The notes under the pieces: model-generated
The model's database searches: none
What the model was told of the DNA's origin: nothing
Seen by the model: the letters and a program-made list of their open reading frames with translations, nothing else
Source: a virus
Virus record (IMG/VR): IMGVR_UViG_3300011013_001952
Span: 1-35,229 of that record
DNA length: 35,229 nt
Direction: 5' to 3' (one strand)
Shown here: positions 1-7,089 of the stretch, one piece after another
How positions within the stretch are numbered: the stretch's first letter is position 1
How the letters are laid out: every line of letters begins with the position of its first letter
Made by a program: the position numbers and the translations under genes

Positions 1-1
1 A

Positions 2-943
2 TGTATGAGTGGCTGGGGTCGTAATCAAAAGATTGTTGGTGTAGGTTATCCTAGTATTGGTTCGGTTGCCTCCAAGATTCAAGGACCAGTGGACGTGTCG
101 GTACCAGCTACTATTGGTCTAGCAGCCAAAACCCAACATGCTCCGTGGTCCGAATCTGGAGCTGAAGGTTATCTAGGTATCTCCCATAGACCATTTAAAC
201 CTAATGGCGAAATGATGTCTGACCTTACACTTAATGGTATCAGTAAGAATAGATTACAAGCTAGAAAAGAGTTGTTAACAGGTCTTGGAAAAATTAAACC
301 AGAAGGAGATGTGTTTATCGAAGAGGCTTTTGATGTATTAACTTCTAGTAGGTTGGTTGACGCTTTAGATTTAAGTCAAGAAGATCCTAAAGTTCGTGAA
401 CGATATGGAGATGGTAAACCGTTCAAATATCAATATGATGGCGCTCCTACTGTTAATGAACATGTACTAATGGCCCGTCGTTTGGTTGAAGTTGGTGTAC
501 GGTCTGTTAGTTTGTCGTATGGTAGGTGGGATAGTCATGGTGCTAACTTTGATTTAGTTAGAGATCATGGCGCTAAGCTTGATCAATGTGTGAGTGCTTT
601 AGTGGAAGATCTAGAAGTGAGAGGAATGCTTGACGACGTAACTGTTATTGTATGGGGTGAGTTTGGACGTACTCCTAAGATCAATAAGAGTGCTGGGCGA
701 GACCATTGGCCGCAAGTTAGTTGCGCCCTTATGGCTGGCGGTGGCATGAAACTTGGTCAAACTATTGGTGAAACTAACCGTCTTGGCGAATATGCCGTCG
801 AGCGGCCCGTTCATTTTCAGGAAATTGTCGGAACTATTTACTATAATCTTGGTATTGATCCTAGAGACACGACGGTTATCGACACAGGTGGACGACCTCA
901 GTATCTTCTAGATCACCGAGATCCCATGACAGAGCTGGTTTGA
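2..943 (+). CDS. DUF1501 family protein, C-terminal part (5' end outside window)
   Basis: The reading frame is open to the left edge. The first ATG (base 5) is not likely to be the true start, because DUF1501 proteins are usually 400-480 residues with an N-terminal export signal, and only about 313 are present. Conserved features seen are a YGRWDSHG motif near residue 172, WGEFGRTP near 217 and GRDHWPQ near 231, plus long stretches that match my memory of planctomycete DUF1501 proteins. The family belongs to the alkaline phosphatase/sulfatase superfamily; its substrate is generally unknown, and members are usually exported in planctomycetes. Its GC content looks higher by eye (about 45%) than the AT-rich genes downstream, but third positions are still often A/T. 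It may be host chromosome next to an integrated element, or host-derived cargo of a phage. The family call is firm; the role is not. Confidence 0.88.
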   Translation, partial: CMSGWGRNQKIVGVGYPSIGSVASKIQGPVDVSVPATIGLAAKTQHAPWSESGAEGYLGISHRPFKPNGEMMSDLTLNGISKNRLQARKELLTGLGKIKPEGDVFIEEAFDVLTSSRLVDALDLSQEDPKVRERYGDGKPFKYQYDGAPTVNEHVLMARRLVEVGVRSVSLSYGRWDSHGANFDLVRDHGAKLDQCVSALVEDLEVRGMLDDVTVIVWGEFGRTPKINKSAGRDHWPQVSCALMAGGGMKLGQTIGETNRLGEYAVERPVHFQEIVGTIYYNLGIDPRDTTVIDTGGRPQYLLDHRDPMTELV

Positions 944-1019
944 TCAGCAGCTTTATTATACAGGAGGTTTCGGGTTCTCCTCACTGTACTGATCAAGGCC
1001 ATTAAAACCCGTTTTTTTT
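940..1019 (+). terminator. Long imperfect hairpin at the DUF1501 stop codon, followed by a T tract
   Basis: An outer 8-bp perfect stem (TTGATCAG at 940-947 with CTGATCAA at 989-996) encloses an inner stem (TACAGGAGG at 959-967 with CCTC, one bulged A, then CTGTA at 979-988) around an 11-base loop. The outer stem begins one base before the TGA stop. A run of eight T lies at 1012-1019, about 15 bases past the stem, which is further than in a classical intrinsic terminator. It could therefore be a terminator, an mRNA-stabilising or processing hairpin, or a protein-binding site. It is the largest non-coding stretch of the window (87 bases). Confidence 0.5.
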
Positions 1020-1030
1020 AGGAGAATATC

Positions 1031-1597
1031 ATGAAAAGTGTAATCACAGCGTTAGTACTTATAATTAGCTCATATACCATCGTAGGCACAAGTTCCGCTA
1101 AAGCAGCTGACAGAGAATGCGTATGCGTGGGCGATAAATGCGATAAAGACTGCAAAAACTGCGATAAATGTGAAAGATGTATTCATAGAAAAGACTGTGA
1201 GTGTGAAGAGGTTTGCGTAGACGATTGTAAGGGATGTGATAAGTGTAAAGAGTGCCTTAAAAGAAAGCGGCTAGAAAGAAGACACAAGATCGCAGCCCAT
1301 GAAGCACAACGTAGAAGAGATAGAATTCATCGACGAAAAATTCAACCTCGTGTTATTATTACTTTTGGTAATGGCGGGATAAACCAATATCGTCATCATC
1401 CCAACTGTAGATGTAACAGATGTTGGTGGGCGATAAGGTACAGACCGTTACGTCGCCAGCTAGATGTTTTTATGCATGTGCGCCCTCAAGCGCATGCTCA
1501 TCATGATCATCACCACGGAAGAAAAGATCGTAATGCCCGTAAGTTGTGGCACGATGGACTTAGAACCCGTACAGATCGTCCCGCCTTTAGAAGGTAA
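1031..1597 (+). CDS. Secreted Cys-rich and His-rich putative metal-binding protein
   Basis: This 188-residue protein starts with a clear signal peptide (hydrophobic residues 4-18, likely cut after AKA near residue 25). A Cys-dense segment follows, with 14 Cys between residues 30 and 75, arranged as two related units ending in CKNCDKCERC and CKGCDKCKEC. Next come a strongly basic Arg/Lys region (about 76-106), a second cluster HPNCRCNRCWW, and a His-rich tail (HAHHDHHHGR). The pattern suggests an exported metal-binding or disulfide-rich, nucleic-acid- or polyanion-binding protein. No family is recognised. The start is supported by an AGGAG site 6 bases upstream. It lies between the hairpin and phoH and shares no obvious operon partner. 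Function is unknown. Confidence 0.72.
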   Translation: MKSVITALVLIISSYTIVGTSSAKAADRECVCVGDKCDKDCKNCDKCERCIHRKDCECEEVCVDDCKGCDKCKECLKRKRLERRHKIAAHEAQRRRDRIHRRKIQPRVIITFGNGGINQYRHHPNCRCNRCWWAIRYRPLRRQLDVFMHVRPQAHAHHDHHHGRKDRNARKLWHDGLRTRTDRPAFRR

Positions 1598-1607
1598 GAA
1601 AACTTTA

Positions 1608-2279
1608 ATGGCTAGAAGAAGAAAAAATTCTAATAATTCATCTCAACAACCTTTACATTACAGGAAAAAACTTAAGCCAAAAACGGAAAATCAAAGAGAT
1701 TACATTAGGTCTATGGTAGAATCAGAAATTACTTTCTGTTCTGGGCCTGCTGGAACTGGTAAAACTGCTGTGGCAGTAGGGCTAGCTTCTGAATATCTCT
1801 TGAATAAAAAGGTGGACCGTATTATTATATCAAGGCCAGTGGTAGAATCGGGGAGGGGTCTTGGCTTTCTTCCCGGTTCTGTTACTGAAAAAATTCAGCC
1901 TTACCTTATACCTTTAATAGAAGAAATGAATCTTTTTTTAAGTCGCGAAACTGTTAATAGTTTTAGATCTATGGGCAAAATAGAATTGTGTCCTCTAGAA
2001 TATATGAGAGGTCGAAACTTTCATGACTGTTTTATGATTTTAGACGAGGCACAAAACGCTACGTATGAACAAATTAAAATGTTTATTACTAGAATTGGCC
2101 AAGGCTCGAAAGCTGTTATCAATGGAGATATTCATCAAACAGATCTAGTAGGCGAATCGGGGGGACTCGCTTACTGCATGGGCAAGCTGGATAACTTGGA
2201 AGGAGTCTCAATTTGTGAACTGGACAATACGGATATAGTAAGGAATGATATAATATCTAAAATATTAGCAAGACTATAA
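1608..2279 (+). CDS. phoH: PhoH-like ATPase
   Basis: The protein is a 223-residue P-loop ATPase of the PhoH family, common in phages of many hosts. Walker A is GPAGTGKT at 46-53, Walker B is ILDEAQ at 144-149, and the family pattern SRPVVESG...GFLPGS lies at 75-91. The C-terminal NGDIHQTD matches the family sensor region. The open frame reaches back to base 1464, but that extension overlaps the previous gene by 134 bases and has no family similarity; the ATG at 1608 has an AAGG site upstream and opens with a basic MARRRK stretch like other PhoH proteins. The cellular role in phages is unsettled; some PhoH proteins have RNA helicase or RNase activity. One base separates it from the next gene. 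Confidence 0.92.
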   Translation: MARRRKNSNNSSQQPLHYRKKLKPKTENQRDYIRSMVESEITFCSGPAGTGKTAVAVGLASEYLLNKKVDRIIISRPVVESGRGLGFLPGSVTEKIQPYLIPLIEEMNLFLSRETVNSFRSMGKIELCPLEYMRGRNFHDCFMILDEAQNATYEQIKMFITRIGQGSKAVINGDIHQTDLVGESGGLAYCMGKLDNLEGVSICELDNTDIVRNDIISKILARL

Positions 2280-2280
2280 A

Positions 2281-2613
2281 ATGAAAGATATAATAAAGTC
2301 AACATTTTATGTAATGCTGTTTGTGGTTATTGTGGTTGTGGGAGTGGATTGCTTTTGGACTATTAAAACTGCGCAAACTATTTTAGAAAATGAGCAAAAT
2401 CCCATAGCTAGGTTGATAATAACATACGGCAATGGCGTTTCCCTTCTTGTTTTTTTAAAAATTATCAATACCTTATTTGTAGTGTATCTGTTATACAGAT
2501 TTTACATTATAGATAAATTTAGAAGTAAGACGTTTTTAACCACATTCGGAATTTTTATATTTCATTGTTGGTTATTATACTACTTATTCTTTGGGCATCA
2601 ATTACCTTATTAG
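2281..2613 (+). CDS. Small integral membrane protein, three predicted TM helices
   Basis: This 110-residue protein has three hydrophobic stretches, about residues 8-27, 52-73 and 86-105. The short connecting loops include a basic YRFYIIDKFRSK segment that probably stays cytoplasmic. The spacing of ENEQNPIARL before the second helix, followed by FLKIINT, resembles the DUF5658 type of small membrane protein, but I cannot confirm that. It starts one base after the phoH stop with no strong ribosome site of its own, so it is probably translationally coupled. No catalytic motif is visible. It could act in membrane remodelling, superinfection exclusion or lysis timing, but nothing in the sequence decides this. 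Confidence 0.72.
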   Translation: MKDIIKSTFYVMLFVVIVVVGVDCFWTIKTAQTILENEQNPIARLIITYGNGVSLLVFLKIINTLFVVYLLYRFYIIDKFRSKTFLTTFGIFIFHCWLLYYLFFGHQLPY

Positions 2614-2622
2614 AGTATTATT

Positions 2623-2961
2623 ATGATAACGTATGATTATGAATGTGCTGCTTGTGATCACGCTTTTTCAATTGAGCAAAGCATTAAAGATGATGCGTTA
2701 TCCAAATGTCCCAGCTGTAAAAAAAAGAAATTACAACGTGTAATTTTAGAGGCTCCCATTGCTTTCGTAGTAGGGGAGCCTACTACAGTTGGGCAACTTG
2801 CCGATAGAAATAGAAACAAAATGGGCAAATACGAATTAGATAAAAAACACAAAGAGGACGATGTTGCTACATATAGAAAGAACAAAGAGAAGTCTGAACT
2901 GTTTAAGAAAATAAACAGAATGACACCAAAACAAAAAGAAAAATGGATCAAGGAGGGATAG
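2623..2961 (+). CDS. FmdB-type zinc-ribbon protein
   Basis: The N-terminal 35 residues form a zinc ribbon of the FmdB/CxxC_CxxC_SSSS type: YDYEC at 4-8, Cys8-x2-Cys11, then Cys29-x2-Cys32 followed by a Lys run. The rest is charged and probably helical, with GQLADRNRNKMGKYE in the middle and MTPKQKEKWIKEG at the end, which I recall as a recurrent arrangement in phage FmdB-like proteins. The family was named for a putative regulator of formamidase genes, but in phages its role is unknown; a scaffold or nucleic-acid-binding function is plausible. The stop overlaps the start of the next gene by 19 bases. Confidence 0.82.
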   Translation: MITYDYECAACDHAFSIEQSIKDDALSKCPSCKKKKLQRVILEAPIAFVVGEPTTVGQLADRNRNKMGKYELDKKHKEDDVATYRKNKEKSELFKKINRMTPKQKEKWIKEG

Positions 2962-3194
2962 TTATTAAAGATAAAGACCCCATAAGAGCAAGTTGTCCTC
3001 ACCACGCTCTCATTAGATTTACTATTGAGGTGGTAAAAAGAAATACGGATGGTACTCTTGACACCACACCAGTTAGCGGTAAAACTTTTAAAAAATATGG
3101 TATCTCAAATACTGCTGAGTTCACCTTAGACGGCTTTAATGAAGCCGATTGTCTTAGACAAATTAAAGAAACACTGGAGAGCTTAAATGGCTAG
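2943..3194 (+). CDS. Unrecognised small phage protein (83 aa)
   Basis: The gene begins inside the end of the FmdB-like gene and ends 8 bases inside the next, so it is embedded in the coupled operon. The protein has a single CPHH pair at about residues 18-21, a beta-rich middle, and a helical acidic C-terminus (ADCLRQIKETLESL). A GGAGGG stretch lies just inside the frame at 2952-2957, about 6 bases before an ATT codon at 2964, so an unusual downstream start is possible. The ATG at 2943 is the only standard start. I do not recognise a family. It may belong with the neighbouring small proteins in a conserved phage module. Confidence 0.65.
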   Translation: MDQGGIVIKDKDPIRASCPHHALIRFTIEVVKRNTDGTLDTTPVSGKTFKKYGISNTAEFTLDGFNEADCLRQIKETLESLNG

Positions 3195-3519
3195 ATGGGA
3201 AAACGAAGATCTATCAGGACTCAATATTCCTGAACCCGCAAAAGTAACAGAAACCTTTTACGGTAAAGGAGCAGATGTAGCTGAGCCTAAGGTGGCGTTT
3301 GCTAAAATTATTGCACATGGTGATAGAGAAACCTACTATGTAAAATATGGTAGAGGTGACCTACTTGATCCATATCATGTAGATAGACTTACTCACAATA
3401 GATCTTTTTTTGATTTTAAGAAGGTTAATAAAAACATATTTGATTTGTATATGGAATATCTGAAATCTACAAGTAGGATATTTCTTACTAGGGCCAGAAG
3501 ACTAATGATGGAGAATTAA
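3187..3519 (+). CDS. Unrecognised phage protein (110 aa)
   Basis: The 110-residue protein is mixed alpha/beta, with a central AKIIAHGDRETYYVKYG segment and a C-terminal basic helix ending in FLTRARRLMMEN. There is no Cys cluster, signal peptide or membrane segment. The ATG overlaps the previous stop by 8 bases, and one base separates it from the next gene. Context (zinc ribbon, HTH-like protein and recombinase nearby) suggests a nucleic-acid-associated role, but no motif shows this. It is reported as a real gene on tight packing, coding continuity and the absence of any competing frame. Confidence 0.65.
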   Translation: MARWENEDLSGLNIPEPAKVTETFYGKGADVAEPKVAFAKIIAHGDRETYYVKYGRGDLLDPYHVDRLTHNRSFFDFKKVNKNIFDLYMEYLKSTSRIFLTRARRLMMEN

Positions 3520-3520
3520 T

Positions 3521-3832
3521 ATGAAACGAGGACCACTATCTAACGACGAAAAGTCTTACATAGAAAAAAATTCCACTAAAACTGTGACAGCGCTATCAAA
3601 AAAACTTAATAGATCCGAAACAATAGTTGCTGGTCATTTGGAAACTGTAAAAGATAATGTTGAAGACGTGACAATTACACACAATCTATTTGCTAGAAAA
3701 AAAGATAGAGGTGTTGTTGTAATGACAGAAGCTGCTTCAATAGTTTCGGATGAAAATAAATCTAAAAGAAAAACTGAAATTAATGTATCATCAAGACATG
3801 AGGGGTCGATACATAAGATTAAAGAGGGTTAA
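3521..3832 (+). CDS. Putative helix-turn-helix DNA-binding protein
   Basis: The N-terminal 45 residues read like a short HTH domain: GPLSNDEKSYIEKN, then TVTALSKKLNRSETIV. This is the pattern of a first helix, a turn and a recognition helix seen in many phage proteins that open with GPLS-x-EEK. The remaining 60 residues are charged and rich in Lys, Ser and Glu, and probably disordered. It could be a small transcriptional or replication regulator. There is no second dimerisation domain. A clear GGAG site lies 8 bases before the start. Confidence 0.68.
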   Translation: MKRGPLSNDEKSYIEKNSTKTVTALSKKLNRSETIVAGHLETVKDNVEDVTITHNLFARKKDRGVVVMTEAASIVSDENKSKRKTEINVSSRHEGSIHKIKEG

Positions 3833-3833
3833 C

Positions 3834-4343
3834 ATGCTTTGCACAAAACAAGATTCTTATATACATAAATTGTTAATGGAAGACATAGAAATCTTATGGA
3901 AATGTACATTAACCGACGGTCAAGTAGTGTGGTCAGACTATGATAGACCCGGTGAAACTGAGTCTCCGTGGCATCGACTAATGGATTTCTGTGATGAAAC
4001 TGGTGAGTGTATCACTAAAGTTCAAGCGTTAGTTTTTGGCGCTCCTCAAGAAATATTGTTTGACAATCCCAATGGATTAGACGGCTTATTTGTAGTACGA
4101 GGAGTTTCTAAAGATATTAATATGGAAAGTGGGGCCGCTACAGCGTTTCAGCACTTGACAGCTGGCGTTTTAAATGATAACCTTGAGACTGTAGACATAA
4201 GAAAATTTAGTTGGCCATTGTGCGAATTTGAAGCGCCTGTGCAAACTAGAATATTGACTCCCGAAAACGCTCAATTAATGATTTTTAAAGATGGCTCAAA
4301 AAAGAAGCAAAGCGAGCAGGTTCAAGTCGCCCTCGACGGGTGA
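3834..4343 (+). CDS. Unrecognised phage protein (169 aa)
   Basis: The open frame extends back to 3750, but the ATG at 3834 is preferred: it sits 2 bases after the previous stop and has an AAAGAGGG ribosome site, while the upstream part overlaps the HTH gene in another frame. The protein opens with an acidic amphipathic segment (EDIEILWKCTLTDGQVVWSDYD), has a FCDETGECITKVQ stretch, and looks beta-rich through LVFGAPQEILFD and GLFVVRGVSKD. No catalytic motif, membrane helix or known family is seen. Its last 53 bases are shared with the next gene in another frame. Confidence 0.68.
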   Translation: MLCTKQDSYIHKLLMEDIEILWKCTLTDGQVVWSDYDRPGETESPWHRLMDFCDETGECITKVQALVFGAPQEILFDNPNGLDGLFVVRGVSKDINMESGAATAFQHLTAGVLNDNLETVDIRKFSWPLCEFEAPVQTRILTPENAQLMIFKDGSKKKQSEQVQVALDG

Positions 4344-4755
4344 GTATTGCGATGTTGCACAATATGTAGCTGAGATAATGTGCCAACGCAAATGCGAAAA
4401 CGACAACGAAGGTAGCCTCGCATATAAATTTTGGAATAAAAAACAAAAAAAGTCCTATCAAGGACAAGTTGTAGCAGCCCGAAAACTAGTTCAACAGTTT
4501 GGCGAAGATGCACTGATTAAATATATAAACTCGCCCAGAGGAAAGAAGACCTATTCTCTGGGCTTTTTTAATCCACGTCCATTTGTTAAAAAGGAAGTGG
4601 AACTAATGCGTAAAGTGATAGACCAACAACCCAAGTCTGAAGAAAATGTGGTTAAAAAAATAGACAATACTTCTAAACCACAAAAAGCTTTTGGTACTAA
4701 AAACTTATTTTCTAAAATAAAGAAAGCTGAAAGGAATGATGATGGCAACGAGTAA
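4291..4755 (+). CDS. Conserved phage hypothetical protein upstream of the recombinase (154 aa)
   Basis: The basic N-terminus (QKRSKASRFKS) is followed by GEYCDVAQYVAEIMCQRKCE, then a Lys-rich linker and a helical region (AARKLVQQFGEDALIKYI), with a charged tail. The overall plan (Lys/Arg N-terminus, EYC-x2-AQY-x2-E, FWN) resembles a hypothetical protein I recall next to recombinase or replication genes in marine phages; its function is not known. The start at 4291 makes a 53-base overlap with the previous gene, and the family-like basic N-terminus supports this start over the internal ATG at 4378. It ends inside the start region of the recombinase gene, so it is probably co-translated. Confidence 0.68.
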   Translation: MAQKRSKASRFKSPSTGEYCDVAQYVAEIMCQRKCENDNEGSLAYKFWNKKQKKSYQGQVVAARKLVQQFGEDALIKYINSPRGKKTYSLGFFNPRPFVKKEVELMRKVIDQQPKSEENVVKKIDNTSKPQKAFGTKNLFSKIKKAERNDDGNE

Positions 4756-5803
4756 AGATAAGCCCGGTTTCATGAAAGAAATTATCAAAAAGTATGGAAA
4801 CGTTATTTCAACTGGAAACCAAATACTAGATCAAAGAAAAGATTTTAAGGCTATTTCAGTAGGACCGTCAATAGATATTTCTTTAGGAGGCGGCATTAAA
4901 GAGGGCTCATGGGTAATTCTAACTGGAGATCCTAAATGTGGCAAGACAACCACAGCATTGCAAATCGCTGCTAATTGTCAAAAGGAAGGTCGTCCTATTA
5001 TTTATCTAGATGCCGAAGGACGGCTCAAAGAAATGAATCTGACTGGCATAAGCGGTTTAGATAAAGAGAACATTAAGATTGTTCATTCTGAAGATAGACC
5101 TTTAACTGCGGAAGAATTTTTAGAAATTGTTATAAAATTGATCAGCAGTAAAGAGTTCGAGAGATGCGTATGCATTATTGATTCTACCTCAGCCTTAATG
5201 CCTGAAAAAGAATTAGATGGAGATATGTCACCCGGACGCGCTGGTCTTCCTAAGTTGCTATCTGTTTTCTGTAAAAAGATGGGGCAAATTGTACCTAGAC
5301 AACGTGCCACTATGATTATTATTACACACTTTATTGCTAATACATCAGGCTATGGCGCTCCACGAATGCCAGACTGCGGTAAAAAAATACAGTATCAAGC
5401 TGACACACGTATGGAAGTTAAATCAATTGCTGCTTGGGAACAAAAAGATCGGCAAATAGGACAAGCTATCAACTGGCGCATCCTATGCTCTTCTATGGGA
5501 CCTCCCGGAGGAGAATGTCAAAGCTGGATAAGGTATGGGCACGGCATTGATAAAATTCAAGAGCTTATTATCTTAGGACAAGACTTGGGAATGATAGGCA
5601 AAGCTGGTGCATGGCTTACTTGTGAGTTTATGGCCTCCCACTTAGATCTGGTTAAAGAAATTAATCCAGAGGTTAATACAGAAGATATGGAAGCTGTACT
5701 AAAGTCTGTAAAGGTACAAGGTCAAGAAAAGTTGTACCAGTTTCTAACTAAACATCCAAAAGTAGTAGAGATATTAGAAAACGAAATTAAGGGGATGCTA
5801 TGA
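4742..5803 (+). CDS. RecA/UvsX-like recombinase
   Basis: The 353-residue strand-exchange ATPase has Walker A GDPKCGKT at 62-69, a LDAEG strand at about 90-95, and Walker B CIIDSTSAL near 141-149, then GRAGLPKLL and IITHFIANTSGYG as the putative DNA-binding loop regions. It should form filaments on single-stranded DNA for recombination-dependent replication and repair. Three in-frame ATGs occur at 4736, 4739 and 4742. The AAAGGA site at 4730-4735 is too close to the first and 6 bases from the third, so 4742 is chosen. The stop overlaps the nuclease gene by 4 bases (ATGA). It is phage-type rather than chromosomal RecA: it lacks the usual C-terminal domain sequence and shows only core similarity. 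Confidence 0.9.
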   Translation: MATSKDKPGFMKEIIKKYGNVISTGNQILDQRKDFKAISVGPSIDISLGGGIKEGSWVILTGDPKCGKTTTALQIAANCQKEGRPIIYLDAEGRLKEMNLTGISGLDKENIKIVHSEDRPLTAEEFLEIVIKLISSKEFERCVCIIDSTSALMPEKELDGDMSPGRAGLPKLLSVFCKKMGQIVPRQRATMIIITHFIANTSGYGAPRMPDCGKKIQYQADTRMEVKSIAAWEQKDRQIGQAINWRILCSSMGPPGGECQSWIRYGHGIDKIQELIILGQDLGMIGKAGAWLTCEFMASHLDLVKEINPEVNTEDMEAVLKSVKVQGQEKLYQFLTKHPKVVEILENEIKGML

Positions 5804-6207
5804 ATGTCAAGGGTCTTGACGGAAGAGAATATAGTTGGACTCCTGCTAGAAATCAATCAAGATCTAAGGAAAAATCTAGTTTACATAATAAGGCAAAAAA
5901 ACTTCTTGAAGAAATCTATCCTTTTGATAGAATATTAGAGGAAGTTTCTCTTCCGGGATCTAAAACAAGTAGACGAAAATCAATATTGAGAGCAGACCTT
6001 TTTATTCCAAACAGAAGTCTAATTGTAGAAGTACACGGTGAACAACACTTTAAGTATAATTCGCACTTTTTTAAGGATAAAATGAGTTTCTATAAAGCTC
6101 AGGCACGGGATAGAGATAAGTCTGAGTGGTGTGTTCTGAACAACATTAAATTAATTGAACTCAAGTATAACGAGGATATATATGAGTGGCGAAGAAAAAT
6201 TGAATGA
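5800..6207 (+). CDS. Small PD-(D/E)XK-type endonuclease (DUF559/Vsr-like)
   Basis: The 135-residue protein shows a nuclease core: Glu38/Glu47 region helix, Asp66 in RADLFIPN, then Glu77-Val-His79 in VEVHGEQH, and a conserved QARDRDKSEWC helix followed by IKLIELKY. D...E-x-H/K is the metal-binding pattern of the PD-(D/E)XK fold as in Vsr, DUF559 and related small endonucleases, with His in place of Lys. The ATGA overlap with the recombinase stop indicates coupled translation. It probably acts in recombination, repair or host DNA breakdown. The specific substrate cannot be told. Confidence 0.75.
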   Translation: MNVKGLDGREYSWTPARNQSRSKEKSSLHNKAKKLLEEIYPFDRILEEVSLPGSKTSRRKSILRADLFIPNRSLIVEVHGEQHFKYNSHFFKDKMSFYKAQARDRDKSEWCVLNNIKLIELKYNEDIYEWRRKIE

Positions 6208-6646
6208 ATTTTTATCCAAGATAGAAGATTGGATAACACTTAGTCATATTGATATTACAAAAGAAACTTCTACAGCTCATGTTATTTTAAACACAAGTGA
6301 AATGGAACTACGAGCATTAAATGCTGAGGATTGTTTAGAAAAGGCTTATACATTATATGCTCATGCGGATTATTTGCAGAGCTTATATAATAAACAAAGA
6401 GTTATTCTAGATTGGGCTGACGATAGTATCTGGTATATTATATCGCCAACAATTAATCAGTATGGTGACAAGTATACTAAATGGCAAGAAAAATATTGGA
6501 ATGCTGTACGAGAAAATCCGTTTGCTTCAGAAATTATAAAAATAAAAACACACGCTCACGCACGTATACTCGCCCTTAGTGAAAAGGCTGATAATGCTAA
6601 AAGAATGGGAGACATACTGCAAAATCTTTCAAAGAGGAGAACATGA
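6182..6646 (+). CDS. Helical protein next to the recombinase, possible UvsY-like mediator
   Basis: The frame is open from 6155, but the ATG at 6182 has a GAGG site with 6-base spacing and avoids a long overlap. The 154-residue product is almost wholly charged and helical: EEKLNEFLSKIEDWI at the start, ALNAEDCLEKAYTLYAHADYLQSLYN in the middle, and a C-terminal basic helix (ADNAKRMGDILQNLSKRR). T4 UvsY, the recombination mediator, is of similar size, helical, and encoded near the recombinase in T4-like phages. This resemblance is of size, composition and place only. No sequence motif proves it. Confidence 0.6.
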   Translation: MSGEEKLNEFLSKIEDWITLSHIDITKETSTAHVILNTSEMELRALNAEDCLEKAYTLYAHADYLQSLYNKQRVILDWADDSIWYIISPTINQYGDKYTKWQEKYWNAVRENPFASEIIKIKTHAHARILALSEKADNAKRMGDILQNLSKRRT

Positions 6647-7089
6647 TGTCTATTATTGATACAGCTAAAGATTTACTAAAAAAGGGAATGGCTCTTAATG
6701 ATCCTGATCTTATTAAGATGGCAAATGAATTGTTAGAACAAGCCGATGCTCCTCCTCCTGAGCCGCCAAAAAAAGAAAGTCCTGCATTAGATTCTTTAGT
6801 AACCAAGAAAGAGGGCGACTTTATCTCGTCTATAACTAATGAAGAAAATATGAAGGCGACTAATGCCACTCCTGTAAATCAAATGAAACACAAGAATCTT
6901 TTTGTAGACGAAAAGACAGACGCATTAGATATAACTACTCCAAGTTATACGCCTACGGCTAGAGATAGAAAGAAAACTAAAAAGTTAGAACAAAAATGTG
7001 AAGAATGTCGTAAGACGACTTCTGTTTTAGAAATACATGTAAGAGATTATTTTGTTTGTGATAGTTGTCTCGCAAGAAGGAGAAGATAG
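6643..7089 (+). CDS. Phage protein with C-terminal zinc ribbon (148 aa)
   Basis: Two ATGs (6643, 6646) follow a GAGGAGA site at 6633-6639; the first makes an ATGA overlap with the previous stop. Residues 1-32 form one amphipathic helix (DTAKDLLKKGMALNDPDLIKM), then comes a Pro-rich linker (DAPPPEPPKK), a charged disordered stretch, and a four-Cys ribbon at the end (Cys119-x2-Cys122, Cys139-x2-Cys142) closing with RRRR. The layout suggests a flexible nucleic-acid-binding or protein-bridging factor linked with the recombinase module upstream. No function is known. Confidence 0.66.
   Translation: MMSIIDTAKDLLKKGMALNDPDLIKMANELLEQADAPPPEPPKKESPALDSLVTKKEGDFISSITNEENMKATNATPVNQMKHKNLFVDEKTDALDITTPSYTPTARDRKKTKKLEQKCEECRKTTSVLEIHVRDYFVCDSCLARRRR

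Noticed and set aside
1464-1607. 48-residue N-terminal extension of PhoH
   Set aside because: It overlaps the secreted Cys-rich gene in another frame and lacks PhoH similarity; ATG 1608 has a ribosome site and a normal family start.
2658-3005. Minus-strand frame rich in Phe, Leu and Ser
   Set aside because: It is the mirror of the Lys/Glu-rich FmdB-like gene, with no ribosome site; the other minus-strand frames are likewise shadows of real + genes.
7065-7088. TTG start for dUTPase
   Set aside because: The GTG at 7089 is better placed: it follows AAGGAGAAG and overlaps the upstream stop by one base.
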